Below, one piece after another: positions 42,660 through 52,609 of a stretch of DNA of 64,000 nt. Where the stretch lies: NCBI RefSeq assembly GCF_028583425.1, contig NC_072795.1:9199001-9263000 (forward strand), given 5' to 3'. The position numbers and the translations under genes are program-made. Position 1 is the stretch's first letter, and each line of letters opens with the position of its first letter. The stretch is from Eublepharis macularius. Taxonomy: Eukaryota > Chordata > Lepidosauria > Squamata > Eublepharidae. Below the pieces are notes generated by a model, which saw nothing but the letters and a program-made list of their open reading frames with translations, made no database searches and was not told where the DNA came from.

Positions 42660-43260
42660 AGGAGGGCTCACCTTCCCTCTCCTTTCCCTGGCTCAAACGG
42701 GGCTTTGGATTCCGGTGGGCGGCTGGCCCTTGCATCACTGTGCCCAGCTCAAGTGGGGCTTTGGAGGGCAGCAGGTGGCTCACCCTTCCCTCTCCATACC
42801 CAGCTTGGGCGGGGCTTCGCTGGCGGCTCACTCTTCCCTCTCTGTCTCAGCTTGGATGGGGCTTTGGAGGGCAGCAGGTGGCTCACCCTTCCACGGCTCA
42901 ATTCTGACCGTGGATCAGCTGGCAGGGAGAAAGGCTTTTCCCTGCCCACTTGCAGGGGGGACGGGTGGGTGCTCCGCTGCAGCCTCCCTTGCCCATGGGC
43001 CAGCTGATCCATGGGCAAGGGAGGGGGTAGCGGCCTTCTTCTGCCTCTCGTCTGCTGAGCCACCCCGTGCTGCAACGGCCCGGCAGCCCTGCATTGCAAC
43101 ATGCTGCTGGGCTGGGTTGCGCTGCAACGGGCTGGGCCAGGCCACCCGGTGCTGCAACATGCCATGCAGCACCAGCTTGCAGCACATCGCTAGGCTGTGC
43201 TGTGCCGCAACGGGCAGGGCAGCCCCATGCCTCAGCAGAAGGCACCTTTAGGCCACCTCG
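42660..43260. repeat. GC-rich degenerate repeats beside the minisatellite
   Basis: About 80-90 bp units with GGGGCTTTGGAGGGCAGCAG and GGTGGCTCACCCTTCCCTCT (42690-42895), then units with GTGCTGCAACGGCCC and GCTGCAACATG (43060-43215). No gene. Confidence 0.6.
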
Positions 43261-44060
43261 CAGCGCTTTTCCATTGGCCTTCCAGCCCCTGAGCGGGCAG
43301 CCGCCTGGCAGCTATCCCTTTCAGCCCCATGTGGGCTGGATTGGCCGCAGAAGGCAGAGAGCGCTGCCAGGAGCAACTCCTCCTTATCCCCGCTATCCCC
43401 TGTGCCTGCGCTGTGAGATACGTGTGAGTCGTCAGATACCCATTTAGGGAATTATGTATTAGGACTAGCTTGATACCTATGCTTTGATACAGGTTTTAAC
43501 TAATTTAAATCCAGTTATAATACTTATGTGTATATAACATTTTTTGGTTCATGTTTTTTTTTTAAAGTTGGCAACCCTAGCAAACTTTTAGGGGAAGACT
43601 GGGAGGTGTATTTTACCTCAGGACATATTCAATGACTCTCAATAACTGCATACTGTTTAGAATGTGGGGGGCGAGGACCAATCAGGCCACTTATGCAAAT
43701 GACCTCTGTGTTCCAACTGTCTCAGGGGGATGATGTGTGGAATGTTGTGAACCCCAATCAGCCCGCATATGCAAATGACCTTGAAAGGTTGGCTCAATCA
43801 AGGAAGAGTGGCCGAGCTGACAGTGGGTGGGGATGCAAGCAGGCATCAGCCTGTCAGCCACACAGGGAAGCTGTATTCCTTTGGGAAAACACATTTTACC
43901 CCTTTTTACCCCCTTAGGGGGTGAATTTCTTAAAATCCCTTCTTAGTGGGTGTTTACATCATGAAAAGAATATTTTCCCCAAATTTCTTGTTTCTAGGTC
44001 CAGAGGTTTGGATTGGGTGTTGATGAGTCAGTCAGGATACTTGTCTTTATATATATATAC
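43261..44060. other. Intergenic, unassigned
   Basis: Contains a short TTGGCAACCCTAGCAAAC (MITE-end-like, about 43568) and two related blocks with CCAATCAGGCC...TATGCAAATGACCT (43678-43706 and 43755-43782). No gene. Confidence 0.4.
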
Positions 44061-44140
44061 ATAATAATAATAACAACAGCAACAACAACAACAACAACAT
44101 CATCATCATCTGATTTATATACCACCCTTCAGGACAACTT
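44061..44140 (-). repeat. SINE tail fragment with (CAA)n(CAT)n
   Basis: Simple repeat (AACAACAAC, CATCATCATC) joined to TGATTTATATACCACCCTTCAGG, the tail of the tRNA-derived SINE. The body is missing. Confidence 0.55.
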
Positions 44141-44625
44141 GACCAGGAGGCAAGTGCTGCTAGAGTTCTTGACTGAAATGCTGACATAGAACAGAACTGG
44201 AGGTCTGTGTTTGGCTGATAGACCTGCCTAACAGGGTTTGGAGGGGGGAGATTGGTGTGCCCATGGCTACAGAAGGCCCAGCTCCTTGGTTGCCTAGGGG
44301 ATTTACCCCCTGCCCCTGGCTGTATAGGGCAGAATGGAAGCTCTCCAGATGGCTAGGAGAGTTGCCAGTCAAGGATAAGTGGGTTATGATTGGGGTTTCC
44401 AATGGGAACAAAAGGTCTGGGCCCATTGTTGCCTAGGGAATCAATGGATCGGTGCCAGCCTGTCTGAAATTATGAATTGTTCATGAAGCAAAGGAAACAA
44501 GCCAAAAAGTCATGAATTTCATGATAACCACAGACCCACAAAATACAGTTTCGTGATACATGAAACGGCCCATTTTGTGACAAATTTTTTTTCATATTTC
44601 GATTCGTGCCCATTGACAGGATGCT
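44141..44625. mobile_element. hAT-like end of the TTCGTGCCCAT family
   Basis: ATTCGATTCGTGCCCATTGAC... near 44600-44618 matches the right end of the 3021-3703 element in degraded form. The left boundary is not resolved. Confidence 0.3.
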
Positions 44626-44775
44626 TATTTATTTATTTAAAACATTTATATTTCCGTCTTACCACCCAAAAATGGGTCCCCAAAGTGGTGGACAACAGAT
44701 ATTTAAAAGAGATAACTTAAAATGCATAAATAAATACAATAAAACCATACAGACTTAAAAACAAACACATAAGCA
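44626..44775 (-). mobile_element. LINE 3' tail
   Basis: TTATTTATTTATTTAAAACATTTATATT, then CCGTCTTACCACCC, resembles the complement of CR1/L2 LINE 3' ends. Noncoding. Confidence 0.4.
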
Positions 44776-44954
44776 CACATAAACACATAACTGGGGAGAA
44801 GGGCCAGTAAGTGTTTACTGGTGGCACGCCAAATGAAACAAAAAAGTCTTTAATCACTGGCAGAAGACAATGACATAGGAAGACAGGCAAATCTCCTTTT
44901 GGTTGTTGGGGGTTTTCCGGGCTGTATTGCCGTGGTCTTGGCATTGTAGTTCCT

Positions 44955-44989
44955 GACGTTTCGCCAGCAGCTGTGGCTGGCATCTTCAG
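44955..44989 (-). ncRNA. Hammerhead-like core, left arm
   Basis: The minus strand has CTGAAGA, stem II GCCAGC/GCTGGC, GAAA and CGTC, unchanged relative to the right arm. Confidence 0.55.
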
Positions 44990-45057
44990 AGGTGTAGCAC
45001 CAAAAGACAGAGATCTCTCAGTCTTTTGAGAGATCTCTGTCTTTTGGTGCTACACCT

Positions 45058-45092
45058 CTGAAGATGCCAGCCACAGCTGCTGGCGAAACGTC
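45058..45092 (+). ncRNA. Hammerhead-like core, right arm
   Basis: CTGAAGA (45058-45064), stem II GCCAGC/GCTGGC, GAAA (45085-45088), CGTC. Identical in the core to 15494-15528, with the same AGG/CCT start of stem I. Confidence 0.55.
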
Positions 45093-45191
45093 AGGAACTA
45101 CAATGCCAAGACCACGGCAATACAGCCCGGAAAACCCCCAACAACCATCGTTCTCCGGCCGTGAAAGCCTTCGACAATAAATCTCCTTTTG

Positions 45192-46060
45192 TTTATGAAC
45201 AAGAAAGGAACAATATGTTTGTTTTTAAATGAACATATTCTTTCAAAGTATTTTCTTGCTTGCATGCAGGTTACCTTCAGTCAGGCAGTAAAGATCCTTG
45301 TCCTGGTATTATTATATGCCAAAAGAATAAGGCCCTCATCAATTTACCCTGAAGTGATACCTTTATAAACCCTTGCCTCCAACTATCATTCCAAGCATCC
45401 ATCAATCTCCCCCTCCCTGAGACGATATTTTACCTCCAAGCTGTTATCAGTGACATTTATCAATAAACTTCAAACTTTTTGGTTCCAATCCAATCACAGT
45501 TTTAAAAATCCTATTTTCTCTGTAATTTATGTACTTTTCTCTTTAAATATGGCCTAGGAAACTCCTGTACACTGCAGAAGTTTTTTCTTCATCTTCCTAC
45601 TACTGCCTCATGTGTCCTGCTAACGTATATCCTTCGGAGCCTCATGCCAGTGTAAGCAGTCAGCCCGGCCTCCGCCATTTTAATTGCAGCATCATATTTA
45701 TGGCTGCTGGTAATATTAAGAATGTTCACACCTCTGGAATAAAATGGCTGTGGTTTGGCCATCAGAGGACCTCTAGCAGTTGCTGAATCCTGCCCGGGAG
45801 ACTTGGCATGAATGGAATGCCACAAAGGAATGCAGTGTGATTAAGCGGTGATTGGACTTGCTATCTTCCTGGCGTCGTCCGTGACCAGCGCAATCAAAGA
45901 CTTGTAGCGTCAGTCCCACTTAACACATTCCTCTCCCTCCTTCCATGATGAGATCTCCTATCCGTGATTGAGGAGCTGATCAAATGACATTCATAAGCAC
46001 GTACAGGCATTCCTGGCACAATGTATCCCCTCCCTAAAAATACTTAACCTAGCTCCAGTG
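45192..46060. other. Intergenic, unassigned
   Basis: No gene or repeat family recognised; AATAAACTTC near 45462. Confidence 0.35.
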
Positions 46061-46770
46061 TACTTCATCAGGAAAAACTGTCCTTTTGTGCAGCGCAAGA
46101 ACTGGTTTTACATTTTTATTCATACACCCCGGCAGCTATCAATCAAAGTACTCAAGCCTTTTATCTAGCCCAGGAACTGGCCATTGGAGTCTTTGTCCTA
46201 ACTGCTAGGAGGACTCTCCTCCACCTCAGGGCACATTTCACCTATAAAGGTAGGGTCCTGGCCCCATTCAAATCATGCAAGCTTCCTGGCTTCTCCCTTA
46301 GGGTCACTTCCCTGAGACTCTCTCTCTCTGAACATGTTTGAACATGTTTCCGGATCCACCAGCGCTGTTCCCTTGAGTTTTGCTCTAAACCTCTTGCCTT
46401 GCCAAGGACGCTGGCCATTTGACGCTCTTCTCTCTCCCTCCTCAATGCAGACTGAACCCCCTGCTCCAGGATAGGTAGATATAATTACTCCCTCTTGCTC
46501 TGTTCCCAAACCTCTGGCTATATCTCCTAGGACTCTGTGTGTGCATGTGATTATTTTCCCACAGTAATTGGTGTGTATGCGCATGAAGTTCTTGTGTCCA
46601 ATAAAAAGTTATTGTTTTATATAGCACCAGAGACGCTTGTCATATTGTAGGAAGGGACCTGGTATACACAGGTGATAGATTCCAGTTACCGCCTCTCGTA
46701 TAGCCATCTTCCTTGCTAGCTAATTCCCCCATAAATCATATTTAATGCAAGGAGACCATTTCTGGTAACA
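46061..46770 (+). mobile_element. LTR-like 3' end, family 2 (candidate)
   Basis: Promoter-like CACCTATAAAGGTAGGG (about 46229), AATAAAAAG at about 46600, and an end GCTAATTCCCCCATAAAT ... TTCTGGTAACA that matches the end of 26377-27604. The left end and duplications are not found. Confidence 0.35.
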
Positions 46771-48375
46771 TCAGCCTCTCTGCGTGCTTTGAGCATTTCT
46801 TCCGATACCCTTCATCAGATCTCCCAGCATGATTTTTTCAGGACAGGGTTGCATGCTTTACCTGACTCTATTATACTATTAAACCCAGTCACTTGAATGT
46901 GCAGATTGGCCATCCACTGCTGCCTTGGTACTCTTAGTACAAGCAAGTTCAAACAATGAAAAATAACTTAAAACATCCTCTCCCTCCTTATGCTGGGAAA
47001 TAGTTAGCGATAAAAGTTCTGTGAAAAGTTAACTGGATCAAGAACCTGAGCTCACCACCATCCCAGTTATAAATCTACCTCCTTATCAAGCATTTCTGCC
47101 AAACCCTCAGATTGCTGCCTGGTATGAGGCAAGCAAATCTTAACCACTTTCTGGGCAACAGCCAACACAGGCTTCATTTGAGATAACACCAATTCTACCA
47201 GTGTTGGCGGGTAAGATAAAAAAAACCTATCTCCTTGTCCTGAAACTTTGCTCTGGATGCTTTCTAGCACAATGCACAACAGTCTCCGGTTTCTTCATTT
47301 CAAATACTTGAGCACAAATTCATATTGCAGCAGCAGATTGTAATAATTGCCCTTTTCCGCACAGGGCTCTCTCATCAGTTCTGTTCCTATATTCCATTGA
47401 TTTCTCTCCAGAGTTCTGCATGCAGAGTCAAATACCCTGATTCGGTCTCCAAACTGCTTTCTAGACTTTTTTTGTGTCTGGGAAGCAGTTTCTATGGCTG
47501 CATCCACCACAGAAATTATCTGTCCCTGGCTTTTCTGAAGCTATTGTCCCTGCACACATACCCTGATTTTTTTCCCCTAAGAAAGTCAAACCAGGGCTTT
47601 GTTGAAGTGCAGAATGTTTTCTTGGTTGCGATGCCTGGCTCTGCCCCTGCCTTTCACCTCCCTTTTATTTCCCTGTGTCCCGGTTGATTGAACAGCAACC
47701 AATCTGGCCTTTTTCCTGAAGTTTTAAAAAATTAAACAGCAACTTTGCCAACAAACAAAAAAAAACACTTTGTAAGTGCAGGGAGGAGGGACAATGCAAT
47801 CCAGCTAACACAAAAAGTCTGCAGAGACTCTGAATCTCACTTGATATTTGAACATTTTCACCTATGCTGGCTGCAAGAAATAGTTATTTTCCTCCTCCTA
47901 CAGCTTTGCTTTGCCCCTTTGGTTGACTCCATCTTGTTTTACTCATTGGAAATAACAAACATTCCTGAAGCACAAGATCTAGGCCCAGCACAACTGGCTG
48001 TCAAGCGGCATGGTGCTTTATGGTGTCAATGTGAATCCCACCACTCCCACCATATCACCAATCTCAAGTTCCTAGGGCTGGTGGAGTGGGGGTGGGTGGG
48101 TTCAGGAATAAAACACACTTCGGGGGGGGGGGGCAAGAACCAGTTCCGTCTAGCTAACCCTCGCCTTTGAGATGAAGGAAACAAAGTTTCCAGCTATACC
48201 AGGTGTTAATCAAGAAGTCAGCTCTGAGAGGTAGACCACCTGCTGACTGAATTCCAAAAAAGTTGTTTGCTAGCTGAGCCAAAACACTGAATTCAGATTG
48301 AAGCTGCCAAACCCTGTAATACCATACAAGAGTAAAATTAATAAATTTCTAAAAGGCTGTGAAAAAGATACTACT
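46771..48375. other. Intergenic, unassigned with two minus frames
   Basis: Minus frames 47510-47295 and 47279-47067 lie in tandem and may be remains of one coding segment (NQWNIGTELMREPCAEKGN; SYPPTLVELVLSQMKPVLAV), perhaps from a retroelement, but no domain is recognised. A run of G lies at 48123-48133. Confidence 0.35.
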
Positions 48376-49735
48376 ACTACTACTAAGAATAATAAAGCGA
48401 TTTAGAAAAATTGGATCAAAAAATGAATGAACATGCATAACTCTTTACACGCAAAAAGTGATGTTGACAAGCTATATTTACCACGAAAAATTGGTGGAAG
48501 AGGACCGTTACAAGTACATCAGGTAGTGGAAAAAGAAAAAGAGGCCTGAATTATTACATCAGTAGAAGTACAGAAAAATTACTTCAGGCTGTGAAAACAG
48601 AGAACATATTAAAAACAACCAAAACAAAGGCTGACTACAAGAAGAAACAATTTGAGAATAGATTCAATGGCTGGAAGAACAAACCCTTATATGGGCAACG
48701 TCTAAAAAATACTGAACGAAAAAGTGACAACAGCCTAACTTGGGCAAGGTTGAAGATGGATATAATTAAGAAAGAAACTGAAGGTCTGATCTTCACAGCA
48801 CAAGAACAAACATTGCAAACAAATGTTATGAAAGCCAAAATTTAGAAAATCAGTGAAAATCCAAAATGTCGACTTTGCCGGGAAACAGATGAAACTCTGA
48901 ATGCAGCAAAATTGCACATATGGACTACAAAGCTAGTGTCAGGCCTGCTATCCACAGTAATGCCATATTGTTTTCTGATGATTTCTTATTCTGTAGTTTT
49001 CCAGTGTTATTTGCCTACAGGTTCACAGAGAGCCAGCTGTGTTCCCAGGAAGGCCTTATCTACCAGGACTAGACATCGACCTTGGAGGAGCTTCCCTTGC
49101 CTTCCCAGGCATCTACTGTAGCTGGGCAATGGTGGGGGGAGAGTGGAAGGAGGTTTTGATATATTGCAACTTGTAACTAATACGTCATTCTCAACAAAGC
49201 TTCATGTTCAGCCAGAAGCTTTCATGCCTTTGGATTAATTATGGAAACCTGTACTTTGAACAGAATCTTTCAATAAAGAACCTTTTGACTCAAGAGACCT
49301 TGGATTTCTTGCAGCAAGGGGTGGGAGATGAAATCAGAGTAACTTGCATTCCATAAACTGACAGCTAGACATGACAGGGTCACAAAGCTGATTCATTGGT
49401 CATTGTGTAAAAAGTATAACTTGCCAGTATCAAAGAATTCATGGGAACATCAGGTAGAAAAGGTGGTAGAAAATGAACAAGTCAAGATCTTGAGGGATGT
49501 CAGAATTCAAACTGATTGGCACCTTGAACATAATACACCAGATATAACAGTTGTGGAAAATCAAAAAGTCTGGATAATCGACATTGCAATTCTTGGGAAT
49601 GCCAGAGTCGAAGAAAAAGAACAAGAAAAAATGATGGAATATAGAGATCTGGCAATAGAAACCACCCGACTATGGAAGAAGAATGCAACAGTAGTCTCCA
49701 TTGTCATTGGGGCACTTGGAACTAGAGATGGGCAT
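48376..49735 (+). mobile_element. R4/Dong-like LINE with RLE domain, split by a solo LTR
   Basis: Plus-strand fragments: PRKIGGRGPLQVHQVVEKEK (about 48483-48540), ENRFNGWKNKPLYGQ, KKETEGLIFTAQEQTLQTN, a zinc motif CRLCRETDET (48869-48898), then after the LTR LIHWSLCKKYNLP, PDITVVENQKVWIIDIAI and KEQEKMMEYRDLAIETTRLW. The PD...D pattern after a CxxC motif is the restriction-enzyme-like endonuclease of R2/R4-type LINEs. Stops are present; inactive. Removing the LTR with one duplication copy makes the frame continuous at the junction. Confidence 0.55.
48937..49363 (+). mobile_element. Solo LTR, family 1, copy 3
   Basis: 427 bp from TGTCAG to CTGACA with exact 5-bp duplications GCTAG (48932-48936 and 49364-49368). 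AATAAA at 49272-49277 is followed by GAACCTTTTGACTCAAGAGA, as in copies 1 and 2. Confidence 0.85.
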
Positions 49736-50250
49736 GATCCGCATTACGATTGAAAAAACCCCACGATAATGGCGATTGCGCAATCATGACCCGGTGGATC
49801 GTGATCGGCCATGGGCAACGATCCAGCGATCGAGAGGGGCCTGGATCGGGGAGTCCGGGCTCGGATCGGGGATCCAGACACTCAGGCACCAGCTATCTAT
49901 TCCCCTGGCAATGGAGCCAGGGGAATGCCTGAGCGGTGTTTGCCCTCCTTCTGTCGTCCTGGAAACCCTAATGGAAGCCCAGCTTTCCTTGATCAGCAGG
50001 GCTTCCTTCCAACCACGGAGCAGCAAAGCAGTCACAAGTTGGGAGAAGACACCCAGGGGAGGGAGGGGGAAGGGGGTGTTCTGTAGCCATGGGCACTCCA
50101 ATCTCATCCCTGAAAACCCTGATAGGCAGCTCTGATGGCCAAACACAGACGGCCAAACACAAACACAGAGCACCATATACAAAGCAGGTAAAAACACAAC
50201 GCATAGGGGTAGACCTCCCTGTTCAGAACTCATAGGGCAGAAAATCAAAC
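49725..50250. mobile_element. hAT-like element start, TAGAGATGGGCATGA
   Basis: The left end TAGAGATGGGCATGATCC matches the terminus of the MITE family at 62579-62744. The interior is rich in GATCG motifs (CGATCC, GGATCG, GATCGGGGATCC). The right end is not resolved. Confidence 0.4.
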
Positions 50251-51279
50251 TGAAGAGAACCGCTGTCTGGTTTCCCTACCACACTGTTCCCTACTCTACC
50301 TTAAGGGGGTGGTGGTCTGAGGGAAGGTTCACCTTTTATTTCCTTTGTGCTGCCTCCCAGGTCCTCCACATTTAGGGCCTAGGCAACCGGGTTTCACCCA
50401 GCAGCAGGAGCCTCCCCTTCTTCAACCTAGAAGGTGACTCCATTTTATTTCCTTTCTGCTTCCTCCCAGGCCCTCCACATTTAGGGCCTAGGCACCTGGG
50501 TTTCACCCAGCAGCAGGAGCCTCTCCTTCTTCAACCAAGAACGTGACTAACTGACTTTTCCTCCCTCAGGATCGGCTGAGTCTCTCAATTCCGGCTCCAC
50601 CCCTTATTTTTCCCACACTTTCTTGGCCCGGGGCAGTTGGGAGTTGTAGTCCAGGAAGAAGGGCGTCCCATCCCAAGACTCCTGCAGGCCTCTCCCTGGC
50701 CCCGCAGCCCATCAACCCTCAGGGGGAACATTTCCTCCCCTTTCTTTAAAGACAGATTAACAGCAGCTGGCACCCATTTCACCCCTGGTAACCATTTCGT
50801 TACACATAGGATGAACTTCCTTTGCTGATTGCCATTGACGAATTTATCTGCACGTGGGTGAAGCCTGGACATACCTGTGACAGTCGTTCTATTTTTTGGC
50901 TTTCTGAGGATTACCAAAATAAAGGCCAGAGTTTGATGAGTGATACTTGACCTAGGACTATCAAGGATTTTGCCTTACAGTGCAGAATTCCCTGAAAGGA
51001 CAGAGCCATCAACTATCTCTTTGTCTTTGTTAATCAGACTTGCCACTCAGGTAAATCAATCAAGCCACACCCCACCTTTGTCCAGCAGGCCTGATCTGGC
51101 CATTTGTCAGCTAAATTGATAACCTCTCTGCTCACTTTTCCATACTTGCACCATCCATTTAAACCATGCCCATATCTGGAGTTCTTTCTACTGTTCACAC
51201 CCCTATAGTTCAAGTCTTTCATTCAGATTCAAACCTTCTAGCCTGGACCGAATTCTGTGGCAAGACAGACACTATCTGA
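50251..51279. repeat. Intergenic with a 109-bp direct duplication
   Basis: Block TTTTATTTCC...CTTCAACC occurs at about 50334-50430 and 50443-50540 (period 109) with few changes. No gene; frames are short. Confidence 0.55.
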
Positions 51280-51481
51280 GAGCCAAGCTACAAGTGATGC
51301 CTTACACCGGTTGGACACTTGTCAGCTTCCCTCAAGTTTTGATGGGAAATGTAGGCGTCCTGGTTTTACAGCTTGGCTCTCCATTACAGCTGCAAGACCA
51401 GGATGCCTACATTTCCCATAAAAACTTGAGGGAAGCTGACAAGTGTCCAACCTGTGTCAGGCGTCACTTGTAGCTTGGCTC
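51280..51481. mobile_element. Foldback MITE, copy 3
   Basis: Inverted termini GAGCCAAGCTACAAGTGATG and its near-complement, inner arms TTCCCTCAAGTTTTGATGG and its complement. Flanks TGA and TTA agree at two of three bases. Shortest spacer of the three copies. Confidence 0.6.
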
Positions 51482-52286
51482 TTACTCTCAATGCATCTAA
51501 AGGTGCATAAAAGCCACCTCTCAGCCGCTGAACTTTTGTAGTTGGTTTCTGGATCATTCCTGCTACTCCAACCCCAAAGTTGGTCTACTCTTGCTGAAAT
51601 CACTTTGTCTCGACTGTGGCAGGGTTCTAATGCATTGGCTAATTCCTTCTTCCTCATGATTTTTACACAGAATACACATGATTTTTACACAGAATACACA
51701 GAATGTCTTTGCTCTCCTTCTTTATCTATCCTTATTTTCTAGTTCATATGGCACCATGCAGAGAGCTGGCATTTTGCTCCTCTCTGTTAGTTAGGTCCTC
51801 ATGGGTGGAAAGACTAGACACTCACTTCTCTACTGTCCCACTCCCTATTTTCCCCATATTTACACCTTTAGCTTAGATGTAAGACATCCAAATTGGATGT
51901 GAAATTTGCTCCAAGGCCCATGCTCTGGCTCATGCTGTCTGTCACCCTTTGCCCTCATACCTGGCCTCACCCTCTGTGGTGTTCCCTTCACCTCTTCCTT
52001 CATGCCACCACCTCCTTGACACCCAGCCAGCTGGGAAGCTCATTCCTATTCAGTCTGAACACACATGTTCACATGCATGCAGGGGTGAGGAAACACCCAT
52101 GGAACAAAATTAGCTCTTCATAGCTTTGGATTAGAGTATATTGATGTTTGCTAGTAAATGGTCTTCCCTGTAATTATTTTGATAATATGAATGTTACTTT
52201 AATCCATGCCTAGATAACCACATTCCAAAACTACTTGGCTACGGTGCTAGGAGACTCCCCATATATTTCACTTAATCTATGGAGCT
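51482..52286. other. Upstream region of gene C
   Basis: No repeat recognised. A direct duplication of TTTTTACACAGAATACACA (about 51658-51676 and 51680-51698) is visible. Regulatory sites may lie here, but none is identified. Confidence 0.4.
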
Positions 52287-52294
52287 TATAAAAG
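52287..52294 (+). promoter_or_regulatory. TATA box of gene C
   Basis: TATAAAAG lies 121 bp upstream of the exon 1 ATG. A start of transcription near 52317 would leave a 5' UTR of about 100 bases. The position is sensible for a CYP2 promoter; the start site itself is inferred. Confidence 0.55.
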
Positions 52295-52414
52295 GATGAC
52301 AGCAGAAACGTGAGACAATAATCTGTGAGGAAAGAAAAACCACTAGAGAAAGAACGTTCATCCTACCTAGCTGTACTAGACAGACACAAGGAAGGAGAAA
52401 ACAAAACAAGGACA

Positions 52415-52609
52415 ATGCTGGGTGAACAGGCATTCCTTCTTTCTCTTCTGGCATGTCTCCTGATTCTGTACCTTCTGAAACGGCTCTTGTCTTGCAGAAG
52501 TGGGAAAACAGCCATGGAACAAAATTTGCCTCCAGGGCCTCCTCGGCTTCCACTCATTGGAAGCATTTGGGTATTAGCACCGGCGATTTCTCTAGAGCGT
52601 CCTGTTAAG
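52415..52609 (+). CDS. CYP2 gene C exon 1
   Basis: ATG at 52415-52417 (ACAATG) opens a 65-codon exon: MLGEQAFLLSLLACLLILYL (membrane anchor, residues 1-20), a basic stretch KRLLSCRSGK, then the proline-rich hinge LPPGPPRLPLIGS. The longer in-frame start at 52325 would put about 30 charged residues before the anchor, so 52415 is chosen. Donor GTATGT, phase 0. Confidence 0.88.

Larger units (their letters stand above)
44889..45191 (+). mobile_element. Second palindromic Penelope-like insertion, 13-bp TSD
   Basis: AAATCTCCTTTTG is exact at 44889-44901 and 45179-45191. The insert is an inverted dimer (arms about 44902-45022 and 45026-45147) followed by the same single-copy tail CTCCGGCCGTGAAAGCCTTC as at 14866-15624. 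It is a shorter member: the arms stop at AGAGATCTCTCAGTC. Confidence 0.75.

Noticed and set aside
42093-42831. Long Gly-rich (+) and Pro/Ser-rich (-) frames
   Set aside because: They are translations of the minisatellite and neighbouring repeats.
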